Shown piece after piece: positions 1 through 10,600 of a stretch of 64,000 nt of DNA. Each line of letters starts with the position of its first letter. Within the stretch, counting starts at the first letter, position 1. The stretch is taken from the NCBI RefSeq assembly GCF_002776525.5, contig NC_045441.1, positions 116,183,831 through 116,247,830 of the forward strand, written 5' to 3'. The position numbers and the translations under genes were made by a program. Source of the stretch: Piliocolobus tephrosceles. Taxonomy: Eukaryota; Chordata; Mammalia; Primates; Cercopithecidae. The notes beneath the pieces were generated by a model. That model made no database searches. It saw nothing but the letters and a program-made list of their open reading frames with translations, and had not been told where the DNA came from.

Positions 1-1040
1 GTAGGTACTAATACTAATTCCTGCCTGAGGAACCTACCACTCAGAGTAAAATAACTTCCCTAAAGTTACCTGAACCCAGAAAACCTAGTTCCAAAATTAA
101 ATGCCCAATCCCTATCCTACATAATCTCTCGAGAATGAGCACATGTAGAGGAGGATAAGCAGAAAAGTATCATTAGTTCAAACCAACTGGATGTGATTGA
201 GGGTGAATAAGCCAAAAATATGAATCTCTAAGTTCCTGGCTTTATCTTTTCTAGAGTTTTCTTTGTCTTGAGCCATATTCTACATTCAGGCTCTCAATAT
301 GGCAACCTATTGGGCTGAGACACATAGAAAATGCATCCATGATCTCAAAAAGTAATTGTCCTCACCTATCCCGAATGCATCAAAAATCTGCTAATTATCA
401 TGACAGAATTATGTGGACATTCAAACTGTTTTTTAAATTTTATATTCCAAGTCAATATTTTATAAACATTTTGGAATTAATAAGTAGTGTTATTCTTAAT
501 GAGTGACCCCTGCTATGAAAATTAGGAAAAATATATATAAATGTAAAATTTGCCTGCATACATTTTTGTTTCTGAGGAAGTGTTAGTCACTTTCATTCTT
601 TAAATATCATTTGTGTTGTCAAATTCCCATGTTTTTCAGCTCTGCCCTCTTTCCTGAGTTTCTTCTCTAACTGCCTGATGGAATTCTTCACCTGGATACC
701 CATCATGCTTTCAGAATCAACGTTATTGCAGCCTTTAAATCGTTTTGGATTAAAGGCATTCTCAATGATTATAAAGGAGGTGCATGACTGGGGTAAAAAT
801 AAAACTTTTCAAATAATAAATTTTCTGACACAAATTCAGATGTGACTCATAAGTCATGAATCCCAACCTCAGTCATCAAATATGGAATTCATCCAGTCTA
901 CTAGCTTCATTTCACAAACGAAGAGACTCAGATCCTGAGAGAAACCGTGACTTGCTCAAGATCATCATGAATTTGTAACTGAAATGCAACTAGAATCTTG
1001 AATTCTGATTTTTTAAAATAATAGTAATAATGATTGCTGT
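1..1040. other. GRM8: Intronic sequence, nothing recognised
   Basis: This is AT-rich unique sequence on the 3' side of the GRM8 exons in the same transcription unit. I see no exon, RNA gene or clear repeat in it. It is assigned to the GRM8 intron only because the flanking exons at 31033-33044 require a continuing intron in this direction. Confidence 0.6.
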
Positions 1041-1049
1041 TATTTTTCC

Positions 1050-1250
1050 ACTGGGCATACCATGACTCAGATGCCATACTGACATTTTACTTTCATTATC
1101 TCATTTAATCCTCAACACCACCCTGTAAGTAAGCTTTTTTATTCCCATATTACAATTGAGGAAAGGGAAGCTATGGGAGGTGAACCCATTCATTCAGGCT
1201 CACAAGGCTAGAAGAGTCAGAATCCCAAACCGTGTCTGTCTCACTCCAAA
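1050..1250 (-). repeat. MIR SINE relic
   Basis: The stretch reads as a degraded MIR on the minus strand. It has a TTAATCCTCA-ACACCACCCTGTAAG block, then a run resembling 'cccatattacaattgaggaaa', then a diverged 'cacaaggctaga' block. This order is characteristic of the MIR core. Boundaries are approximate because the copy is ancient. Confidence 0.65.
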
Positions 1251-2269
1251 TTCCCTTGCTTCAGTAAGCTTCTCTAGGCCAGTGTTCCTTCTGCATTACC
1301 CATTTTCCTCCTATGAATGCAAATTGCATAAACATGGAAGTACATTTGACCATTTTAATTGTTTAACACTCCATGTCACAGGACCTTCCACAATAGAATC
1401 AATGTATTAAAATGTGTTAATGACCATACATTTTACACAAATACTATGAATCCTTAAGGTGTTCCAACTTATAAAATATGTCTACTAATCATAAGGTGGT
1501 CAACTTACTTTATGACACTTTGTATTCTGTCAGTAATTGGATGTCATATATTTAAATTCTATTAAACTGCTTATTAAAATGTTCAGTGCCTCTTTTCCTG
1601 CATGGTCACAAATATTGTCACTATAAATCAGCACCTTTCAAACTGAGTTTCATGACAACTCAAGATACTTAAAACTATTTTAGAAAGTCTCACAAATAAT
1701 TCAAAAATAATTCATTTAGTAAACATATTTTGTAAATATACATATTCTATATATTAATTTGAATTTGGAATAAGTCAAGGAAGAGATATAAAATGTCTTT
1801 TAAAAGTATTACAAATGTAAGTAATCAAAGAGGGGGAAAAAAACAGAATAAGTTATTAAAGGGCCAGAATACTAGGAAGAACTTAAATAGGTAGTAAGCA
1901 ATACATACTTCCTCAACTATATAACATCAAAGAGTTTGGGATACCCAGAGAAGTGACTGCAAAAACCTCTTAGAGCATCCTCTGCATTGGTGTCTCCTTA
2001 AATCAATGGGATAAATACTGAAAATCATGTCCAACAGCAATCCAATTTAAGAAGTCACCATAGGTATAAATAGCAAACAATTACATGTTCCCCATCATGG
2101 CTAAATGTATCATGTGAGCCATATATGAGCCATCTACAAAATCAATTATTAGCAATTCAGTTCATTTCATTGAGACAATCTTAATAAAAGGATCGAAAGA
2201 ACTATTGTCTGATTCTGTCATGCATAATAAATCACCAACTATTTATCAAAAAGTGTCCTTTCCATTCTA

Positions 2270-2875
2270 CCTCTGGGGTTACTGTCTCAGCTCAGACACC
2301 ATCACCTCTCACCTGAATTAATGTGTGAAGTTTTAATGGGTCTCCCTATGTCCAATCTCACCAATCCTAGATTACCCTTTAACGATTTAACATTATCTTG
2401 AAAATAACTAGGCACTTATTTTGTGCTCCCGTACAAAAATGCCTTTGTCTGTTGTCATACAGGCCTTTATCTCATGGCAAACCTGTTTTCCAGCTATGTT
2501 GAATTCAGTAGTATTAATAGACCAAACACAATCTCTTCTTGCCTTTAATGTGATGTTTATCCTGAAAAGAGTGCTTTTCTCTCTCACTCCCTTTATCATC
2601 TGGTTGGCTTATCCTTAAACATCCTACTCAAACTTTACCTTACCCAAGCACAGCTTCCCATGATCTCCTCAAGGCTGAGCTGCCCTTCTCTGTGCTCCTT
2701 TTGCAACAGCTACCAACCCATTTCTTACACGGCATTTACTGCCTCCTCTCCCAGAACAATTTCTTGAGGCTAGAAACCATGTCTTAATTATCTTTGTGTC
2801 CTAGTATCTGAATGTCTGCAATATGGAAAACGTTCCATTGGTGTTTGTTGAAAATATGAATAAACAAATAAATCA
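2270..2875 (+). repeat. L2 LINE 3'-end relic
   Basis: A C/T-rich stretch ends in 'cttgaggctagaaaccatgt', then an ACAGTGCC-like position, then 'ttgttgaaaatatgaataaa'. This is the usual order of an L2 3' end: 'cttgagggcagggaccatgt' to 'ttgttgaatgaatgaa'. Two small open frames inside (2408-2599 minus and 2421-2618 plus) are chance readings of this relic. Confidence 0.6.
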
Positions 2876-2887
2876 GTATTTCCTAAA

Positions 2888-3012
2888 ATTGCCTGATATT
2901 AAGAATCACTCAGGTACTAATTAAAAATTCAGATCCCCAAGTTAGGATTCATATTGACCAGTATGAATTGAGGCAGAAGATTTTGTACATTTATCAAGTA
3001 TCCCAAATGATT
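2888..3012 (+). repeat. hAT-Charlie-type MER fragment
   Basis: The words 'aagaatcactcaggtactaattaaaaattcagat' followed by 'ccccaagttaggattcat' (quoted in pieces) follow the pattern of the MER5/MER20 group of nonautonomous hAT transposons. It is diverged, and the subfamily is not assigned. Confidence 0.4.
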
Positions 3013-3926
3013 TTCATAATGAGGAAACTGAGATAATTTAATCATGAGAGATAGGAAAATCTGTCTTTGCATGAAATTTCTCTGTCCTCTGTCCATGGGT
3101 TACTTGTCTTTGAGGTATCCATGAGGATACTCCTCCCCCTTCATCTGATACCTAACTGTGCTGTGCAAGAAAAACAAAACAGTTTTTCATCATAATAAGG
3201 GCATGAGGGTAATCTATCCTTAGCTCAGAATATAAACTCAGCAAGGGGCTTACTTTTGATTTCAACATTGTTTGTATTCTTTCAGCTAGTGTTTTCAATG
3301 TGGCCTAAAAATGTCATGACTCAGACTACTTATTTGTAGAATTGCTTCAAAATTTTATCTAAACCACTATAATTTCACACCTGGCATCGAAAATACCTAG
3401 TTTGCCTGCAAGAACTCCACTTACTTGGCTAATATACAGTACTTGCTGAGACTTAGTGTGTAACACTTTATCCTATAACTCTAGGAATATAAACTTTTTA
3501 AAAAAAAAAAAAAAAAGGCTGGGTTCCATGTTGCCTCTACTCAGCATACCTTACTCCTAATTTACTGCAATACTCTTTTCACCTCTACCACTCAGGGGAA
3601 ACTTTTTTCTGAAAGTCACGAAGAAGCTCTGAATTATCAAATCTAACAAATTTTTTTCCCATACCCATTGGCTTCTAACTAAGAATACGAGGCAAATCTT
3701 TCTTCAATGCCCATTCCTTGTTGGATTCCTGGCTTTCCCATTTCTCTCTCTCTGCAACTTCTTGGTCTCCTTCATAAACGTGTTCTTTTGTTTTGCCTGC
3801 TTCTAAATACGTTTATTCTATTTTGGAATCTAAACTTGTTGTCCTAGCAGTTAAGTTCTTCAAAATTTGCCAAGCTGTTTGGATCTTATCACACTAAACT
3901 CTTTTCCATGTATCCTATGGTTTGAG
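3013..3926. other. GRM8: Intronic sequence with a short poly(A) run
   Basis: No exon or RNA gene is visible. The only low-complexity feature is an A run of about 17 bases near 3500-3516, with no retroelement attached to it that I can recognise. Confidence 0.55.
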
Positions 3927-3927
3927 C

Positions 3928-4101
3928 CAGCACTCGTCAGATATGGTTTTAAAATGTATACTAAGAATGAAAAATTCAACTCCTCAGTCACACTATCCAC
4001 AGTCAAATGTTCAATAGCCACATGCAGCTAGTGGTTACCATATTGGACACAACGTTCATACAACATTGCCTTCACGGAAAAAGTTCTACTGGACAGTGCT
4101 A
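3928..4101 (+). repeat. hAT-type MER element ('GCCACATG...GTCCAATA' family), copy 1
   Basis: Diagnostic words are 'tcaatagccacatgcagcta', 'gtggttaccatattggacac' and the terminal 'gttctactggacagtgct'. The same family occurs at 18899-19137 and 56735-57206. I recall this as a nonautonomous hAT-Charlie element (MER3-like). The family name is from memory; the relation among the three copies is visible directly. Confidence 0.6.
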
Positions 4102-4449
4102 GTCTAGACAACGTGATTACTCAAATTTCTCATCTCTACATTTAAGCTCATTCTGTTCTGTACCTGAAATGCTATCCACCAACCATATCTCCTCCTATTG
4201 AGATATAACTTGTTCTTTAAGATTTATTCTGAATATTTACATCTCCAAAATCTTTACTTATCACTCTAGCTGAAAGTATGGCAGCCCACCTACGAACTCT
4301 CAAAGTTGTTTATAATGCTGCTGTTCCCCATGTTGTTTCATTCTGTTATTATTGGTGCAAATGCCTGCTTTCCTTGATTAGAGATACAATGTTTGAAGAG
4401 TTGATTGATAGTTGCCAACTGTCATTGAGCACTTTGAACATGTGAAGTT

Positions 4450-4970
4450 AAGTGCTTGATCATAGTTCTCACATCCTCATAACTCCCCTGTGAAATATAT
4501 GATGTTTTTTCATATCCACATTAAAGACGTGGACTGTCTCAGGACAGGAGGTCACAGAGTGGTGAGCCCTGACTTACTCTAGGTGGGTCTAACTCCAAAT
4601 AACTCCAAAGCCCATGCCCTTACCCGGGGAACACACTGCTTCTCCAGATCTCATTCACCATATTAATGACCCCCGGACCCCTGGCCCCACCATGTGCCTC
4701 TTAACGCTAGGCACCAATGAGTGAATAGATGACTAATACTTTATATACTTAAGGTCATTTACAATTCATAAAACTTGTTGACAGCCATACTTGATTTCCA
4801 CATGATCTCCCCAACATCTCTGAGGCAGCTCCACAGGAAATGTTATCTCCATTTCACAGAGGCTGAGAGAGTTCAGAGTCCTCCAGAAGCTCACATTGCT
4901 ATTTAGTAACAGAGATAGACAGGACTTCAGCTCAGAAGTGTGTTCTGCCTTCAAGCTCTGCCAGCCTTTC
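4450..4970 (-). repeat. Two diverged MIR-type SINE relics
   Basis: Around 4460-4630 there is a 'ctcataactcccctgtgaaa' block followed by 'ggtcacagagtggtgagccc'. Around 4745-4970 there is 'gttatctccatttcacagag' followed by 'gctgagagagttcagagtcc'. Both follow the reverse-strand MIR layout (balanced count, 'cccattttacaga', then 'cacagctagtaagtgg'). Both are very diverged, so the ends are uncertain. Confidence 0.5.
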
Positions 4971-5049
4971 TTTGAAATCCTCTGTGAGTTTGAAACTCAT
5001 CAACAATCAGCAAAGGCTCAAAGTTATTGTATCTTAATGTATTGTCTTC

Positions 5050-5348
5050 TTTTTTTTTGAGACAGAGTCTTACTCTGTCGCACAGGCTGGAGTGCAGTGG
5101 CGCCATCTTGGCTCACTGCGACCTCCACTTCCCGGGTTCAAGCCATTCTCTAGTCTCAGCCCCACCAAATAGCTGGGATTACGGGCACCGGCCATCATGC
5201 CTGGCTAATTTATTTGTACTTTTAGCAGAAATGGGATAGGGTTTCATCATGTTGGTCAGGCTGTTTTTGAACTCCTGACCTCAAGTTATCCACCCATTTT
5301 GGCCTCCCAACATGCTGGGATTACAGGCATGAGCCACCGCACCCAGCC
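5050..5348 (-). repeat. Alu SINE, full length, minus strand
   Basis: A T run at 5050 begins the reversed A-tail. It is followed by 'gagacagagtcttactctgt', 'ggctggagtgcagtggcgcc' and the terminal 'gagccaccgcacccagcc'. Both arms are present. No target-site duplication is evident. Only 54 bases separate it from the oppositely oriented Alu at 5403. The 70-codon open frame starting at 5027 is Alu sequence. Confidence 0.93.
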
Positions 5349-5402
5349 TTAAGATACTGTTTTCTAAAACGTGCCCTTTTTATTGTTTAAAAATCTTGAT
5401 GA

Positions 5403-5685
5403 GGCCAGGCACAGTGTCTCACGCCTGTAATCCCAGCACGTTGGGAGGCAGCGTTGCGCGAATCACTTGAGGTTAGGAGTTCGAGACCAGCCTGGCCAAC
5501 ATGGCGAAACTCCATCTCTACTAAAAATACCAAAATTAGCGGGGCGCAGTGGCGGGTCCCTGTAATCTCAGCTACTCGGGAGGCTGAGGCAGGAGAATTG
5601 AACTCAGAAGGCGGAGGTTGCAGTGAGCCAAGATGGGGCCATTGCACTCCAGCCTGGGCCACAGAGTAGTGAGACTCTGTCTCAG
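5403..5685 (+). repeat. Alu SINE, plus strand, G-rich instead of A-tail
   Basis: It runs from 'ggccaggcacagtgtctcac' to 'gagactctgtctc'. The normal A-tail is replaced by AGGGTT and then eleven consecutive G at 5690-5700. Together with the minus-strand Alu at 5050-5348 it forms a close inverted pair. Open frames on both strands here (5387-5662 minus, 5454-5669 plus) are Alu-derived. Confidence 0.93.
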
Positions 5686-6479
5686 GGTTGGGGGGGGGGG
5701 CGGAAAATAAAAAACATAATGAGGCTTAATTGTTTATGTCTAATGGAAGGGGAGAGGCAATTTAGTCAAGTTTTCAGTGCTTTTAAATAGCCACATATTT
5801 CAATCTTTATCATATTGTTTTTGCCCTAACCCTATTAGGATAACTTGCTTATATTAAACAAAATTCTGGGAATGTTAATTAGCAATTTAGCTATGAATAT
5901 GAATATGCATGATTATTTTTAAGGCCACTAATATTATGCATAGGTCTTATCTGTAATTATATCTAAATGTTCTCTTTTTTCTCTCCCTCTCTCTTTCTCC
6001 TTCAGGAAAGCCATTTAAAACACATTTGGGAAATGTTTGAAAAATTAATCCTATTACTCTTATTTCCAGAATTTTCTTAAATATTTTACGGCTATAATTA
6101 TTTTTTCCTTCTCAAGGCAAAGCAGTACATCACCACATACATTATCATATTTGTTGACAAAATGTGAGAGCCAAGGAATTAATTTTACACCAGTTAAATA
6201 ACAGAAGAAAAAGTTATTCTGTATTTTCTTATTTATTATACTAATTTTCTCACATCCTTAAATGGTTTTGTATTTTATGGCTATCTGCAATTATATTTAA
6301 GGGTGAGCATTATACATCCATTTGTTTCACATCCAACTTGGAGCATTGTGTATTTGTGTATACATATAAGGTTCATCACGGGTGAGAGATAGGAGGATTA
6401 AACCCATCTAGTTTGTGTGCCCTTTCTCAGTCACAATGCAGTCTTTACAAACACTTTTTCCTTCAGAAAAACTGAAAAG
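5686..6479. other. GRM8: Intronic sequence, nothing recognised
   Basis: It starts with the G11 tract (5690-5700). The rest is AT-rich sequence with no exon, RNA gene or clear repeat visible. Confidence 0.55.
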
Positions 6480-6582
6480 GTGTCTAAAAAATAATTTGCC
6501 TTAAGACAACCCTTCAGGAAGTGGCGAAGATCTGTTTCAAACCCAGGCCTGCCTCATGCCAAAGCCTGTGACCTTTTCACTA
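6480..6582 (-). repeat. MIR relic interrupted by the L1 insertion
   Basis: The words 'ggaagtggcgaagatctgtt', 'tcaaacccaggcctgcctca' and 'gaccttttcactat' follow the reverse-strand MIR end (aagtggcagagc, cgaacccaggc, accactat). The match stops exactly at the poly(T) of the L1. The L1 therefore landed in this older SINE. Confidence 0.55.
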
Positions 6583-8963
6583 TTTTTTTTTTTTTTTTTA
6601 TTATACTTTAAGTTCTAGGGTACATGTGCATAACGTGCAGGTTACATATGTATACATGTGCCATGTTGGTGTGCTGCACCCATCAACTCGTCAGCACCCA
6701 TCAATTCATCATTTATATCAGGTATAACTACCCAATGCAATCCCTCCCCCCTCCCCCCTCCCCATGATAGGCCCCAGTGTGTGATGTTCCCCTTCCCGAG
6801 TCCAAGTGAGCTCATTGTTCAGTTCCCACCTATGAGTGAGAACATGCGGTGTTTGGTTTTCTCTTCTTGTGATAATTTGCTAAGAATGATGGTTTCCAGC
6901 TGCATCCATGTCTCTACAAAGGACACAAACTCATCCTTTTTTATGGCTGCATAGTATTCCATGGTGTATATGTGCCACATTTTCTTAATCCAGTCTGTCA
7001 CTGATGGACATTTGGGTTGATTCCAAGTCTTTGCTATTGTGAATAGTGCCGCAATAAACATACGTGTGCATGTGTCTTTGTAGTAGCATAATTTATAATC
7101 CTTTGGGTATATACCCAGTAGTGGGATGGCTGGGTCATATGGTACATCTAGTTCTAGATCCTTGAGGAATCGCCATACTGTTTTCCATAATGGTTGAACT
7201 AGTTTACAATCCCACCAACAGTGTAAAAGTGTTCCTATTTCTCCACATCCTCTCCAACACCTATTGTTTCCTGATTTTTTAATGATTGCCATTCTAACTG
7301 GTGTGAGATGGTATCTCATTGTGGTTTTGATTTGCATTTCTCTGATGGCCAGTGATGATGAGCATTTTTTCATGTGTCTGTTGGCTGTATGAATGTCTTC
7401 TTTTGAGAAATGTCTGTTCATATCCTTTCCCCACTTTTGGATGGGGTTGTTTGTTTTTTTCTTGTATATTTGTTTGAGTTCTTTGTAGATTCTGGAAATT
7501 AGCCCTTTGTCAGATGAGTAGATTGCAAAAATTTTCTCCCATTCTGTAGGTTGCCTGTTCACTCTGATGGTAGTTTCTTTTGCTGTGCAGAAGCTCTTTA
7601 GTTTAATGAGATCCCATTTGTCAATTTTGGCTTTTGCTGCCATTGATTTTGGTGTTTTAGACATGAAATCCCTTCCCATGCCTATGTCCTGAATGGTACT
7701 ACCTAGATTTTCTTCTAGGGTTTTTATGGTATTAGGTCTAACATTTAAGTCTCTAATCCATCTTGAATTAATCTTCGTATAAGGAGTAAGGAAAGGATCC
7801 AGTTTCAGCTTTCTACTTATGGCTAGCCAATTTTCCCAGCACCATTTATTAAATAGGGAATCCTTTCCCCATTTCTTGTTTTTCTCAGGTTTGTCAAATA
7901 TCAGATGGTTGTAGATGTGTGGCATTATTTCTGAAGGCTCCATTCTGTTCCATTGGTCTATATCTCTGTTTTGGTACCAGTACCATGCTGTTTTGGTTAC
8001 TGTAGCCTTGTAGTATAGTTTGAAGTCAGGTAGCGTGATGCCTCCGGCTTTGTCCTTTTGACTTACGATTGTCTTGGCAATACGGGCTCTTTTTTGGTTC
8101 CATATGAACTTTAAAGCAGTTTTTTCCAATTCGGTGAAGAAACTCATTGGTAGCTTGATGGGGATGGCATTGAATCTATAAATTACCTTGGGCAGTATGG
8201 CCATTTTCACAATATTGATTCTGCCTATCCATGAGCATGGTATGTTCTTCCATTTGTTTGTGTCCTCTTTGATTTCACTGAGCAGTGGTTTGTAGTTGTC
8301 CTTGAAGAGGTCCTTTACATCCCTTGTAAGTTGGATTCCTAGGTATTTGATTCTCTTTGAAGCAATTGTGAATGGAAGTTCATTCCTGATTTGGCTCTCT
8401 GCTTGTCTGTTACTGGTGTATAAGAATGCTTGTGATTTTTGCACATTAATTTTGTATCCTGAGACTTTGCTGAAGTTGCTTATCAGCTTAAGAAGATTTT
8501 GGGCTGAGACGATGGGGTTTTCTAAATACACAATCATGTCATCTGCAAACAGGGACAATTTGACTTCCTCTTTTCCTAACTGAATACCCTTGATTTCTTT
8601 CTCTTGCCTGATTGCCCTAGCCAGAACTTCCAACACTATGTTGAATAGGAGTGGTGAGAGAGGGCATCCCTGTCTTGTGCCAGTTTTCAAAGGGAACTTT
8701 TCCAGTTTTTGCCCATTCAGTATGATATTAGCTGTGGGTTTGTCATAAATAGCTCTTATTATTTTGAGGTACGTTCCATCAATACCGAATTTGTTGAGCG
8801 TTTTTAGCATGAAGGGCTGTTGAATTTTGTCAAAAGCCTTTTCTGCATCTATTGAGATAATCATGTGGTTCTTGTCTTTGGTTCTGTTGATATGCTGGAT
8901 TACGTTGATTGATTTGCGAATGTTGAACCAGCCTTGCATCCCAGGGATGAAGCCCACTTGATC
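6583..8963 (-). mobile_element. 5'-truncated young L1 retrotransposon (L1PA/L1CER type)
   Basis: Reading the minus strand, the element begins at 8963 inside ORF2 and runs through the ORF2 stop at 6819. The 3' UTR follows, and the A-tail appears as T17 at 6583-6599. The 3' UTR has the G-rich stretch seen here as repeated CCCCTCCC near 6746-6764. It then has the usual 'acatgtgcata...cgtgcaggtt' end. The open ORF2 remnant with no stops over 715 codons shows that the insertion is recent. No clear target-site duplication was found at 6560-6582 versus 8964-8990. The 5' end of the element, the endonuclease domain and ORF1 are absent, so it cannot move by itself. Confidence 0.95.
6819..8963 (-). pseudogene. 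L1 ORF2 C-terminal remnant (reverse transcriptase and Zn knuckle)
   Basis: This is the carboxyl 715 codons of L1 ORF2p, corresponding to about residues 561-1275 of the usual 1275. The full protein nicks target DNA and reverse-transcribes L1 or Alu RNA at the nick. Counted from its first codon (TTG at 8966-8964, not an ATG), the remnant has the RT metal-binding Asp of motif A in IISIDAEKAF at about 40. The FADD active-site motif is at 140-143. The C-terminal cysteine knuckle CX3CX7HX4C (C-WRG-C ... LLHCWWDC) is intact. The N-terminal endonuclease domain and the start of the RT domain are missing because of 5' truncation. There is no start codon or promoter of its own, so I treat it as a non-expressed gene fragment antisense-neutral to GRM8 (same strand as GRM8, in its intron). 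The plus-strand open frames at 6658-6954 and 8296-8583 are shadows. Confidence 0.93.
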
Positions 8964-9992
8964 CAAATGGTTGAATGACTGTTAAATAAGTCTCTTGGGT
9001 AAAACATAAACGTGCCTGATACCCACTCATTAAAATGTTTATTAGATGAATAAATAAATTGGTGGATGGAGCTCAATAAACATCAGCTCATTTGCCTCCA
9101 CACCAAAAGAGAACATTTTCAAATAAACATGCAGGAGGAATACGTGATTACGAAAATGCTTCAGCAATGATTTCGCTTTTACAGGATTACTCGTCCCAAG
9201 TTCAATAGTCTTAATGCACATGCAATTTGCTTGAAGTCTATAATGCCCTTGGATTTCAAGCTGAGGAGTCTGATCAGCTGGAAACTAAAAATTAAGGATC
9301 TAAAATATTGTTAACTAAATAGATTGAACTAAAATTAGCCTCTTAGGACTTAAAGTGCTTCCACATAAAGTCTAAGAGCTAGAAATGAGAATGATGTTCT
9401 CTACAACCAAATATTGCCTTAATTCCAAATTTAGCTTCTGCCACTTGATCTAATGTTACATCAAGGCATATGGGCCCTCTGCATGTGAAGAGCTTACACC
9501 AATTTAAAGCAAATGCATCACATGGGCAATAATGCAAATTCCAATAGTAATAATGTTTCTTTCACTATTTATTTCATTCCTTATTTTTCATACTTGTTGC
9601 CACTTTGTGAACCTGCCTCCAATCACTGTACACTGGCTTATTTTAAAAGCCTTTTAACTGTTCTCCTTACTGTCACCCTTTTTTCCTAATTCCACTGTTC
9701 CTACAAATGGCTGCTAGAAAATTCTTCCCCAAACACAGCTTTTATCACAGGTTCAAAAACCTATCACAATTCTCTAATGCCTGGTCTATAAGACTCTTAA
9801 AGTCTTTCCCCCTTCTCACCAGCCTAGTCTGTCCCTGAGGCAGGTTCTCTATTAGGAAGAAACAATATTTTGCTATGCCCTGTATTTTCTTATCTGTGCC
9901 TTTTGGCATGCTAGTGATCCTAATGTAGAGCTTTCAAACATGCTTTGCAAATTATCTTTGATATATTTTCATATGGGTGTAGTATCAGCCTC
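8964..9992. other. GRM8: Intronic sequence, nothing recognised
   Basis: The L1 similarity ends at 8963. No exon, RNA gene or confident repeat is visible from there to 9992. A 9541-9700 stretch is C/T-rich and could be old LINE sequence, but I cannot assign it. Confidence 0.5.
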
Positions 9993-10600
9993 TGTATTAG
10001 TCAAGGTCCCAGAAAAAAATACATAATTCATCCCAGAGTGTTCAAATGAAGAGATTTTAATAAAGGAGTGATTTGCATAAATTGTAGACAGACTTAAGGA
10101 GCAAACAAGATGGCAGGGCACCCAAAGGTGAGAATATAATATAATACTATCCCTAGGGATAAATAGTCAAGGAAAAGGAACAGTGTTTCCTTAGGAGCCC
10201 TGCATCAGAAGAGGTACAGAGGAGAGCAGGGTGAAGGGAGTTATATCCTGAAAGGACATGGTCACTGCCAGTTCACAGGGCCGAAGTAGGACATGAAGAA
10301 GAAATATCCTGACTTCTTTCTCTTCCTGCCCTCCAATATCCTGTGGGAGCCTTCCATAGGCCTGACTCAAGATAAACACAGAGAGCAGAGAGTCCTAGTC
10401 ATGAAAGTGACAAAGGTCAGCTTCCCAGAGCACAGGGAAGACATGGAATAGTGTTGAGTGCATGGGTGAATGGCAAATGGAAGAACAATTTGCATAGTCT
10501 GAGCTACACTGGAGCCTTCTAGAGGGTGGAAATTTCTGAGATACCCCCGTGGGAGTAAGAGAACAGCCACAGACCTCACTCTGTGTGTCACTTTGAGCAA
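9993..10600. repeat. Possible LTR-derived relic, unassigned
   Basis: The stretch opens with 'tgtattagtcaaggtcccag'. This resembles the reversed terminus (TGTATTAGTCAGGGTTC) of several old ERVL-type LTRs. The following 'gaagagattttaataaagga' fits an old interspersed repeat. I cannot confirm the family or the far boundary. Open frames at 10191-10379 and 10367-10600 on the minus strand are unsupported. Confidence 0.3.

Noticed and set aside
5027..5669. Open frames with 'AGVQW' and 'LECSGAILAHC'-type peptides
   Set aside because: These are standard translations of Alu, as are those at 25035, 28763, 30160, 40373, 54449, 55862 and 56795.
9559..9572. TCTTTCACTATTT as a possible distant duplication of the L1 flank
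   Set aside because: It is 600 bases past the L1 end with non-L1 sequence between, and the match is short; most likely coincidence.
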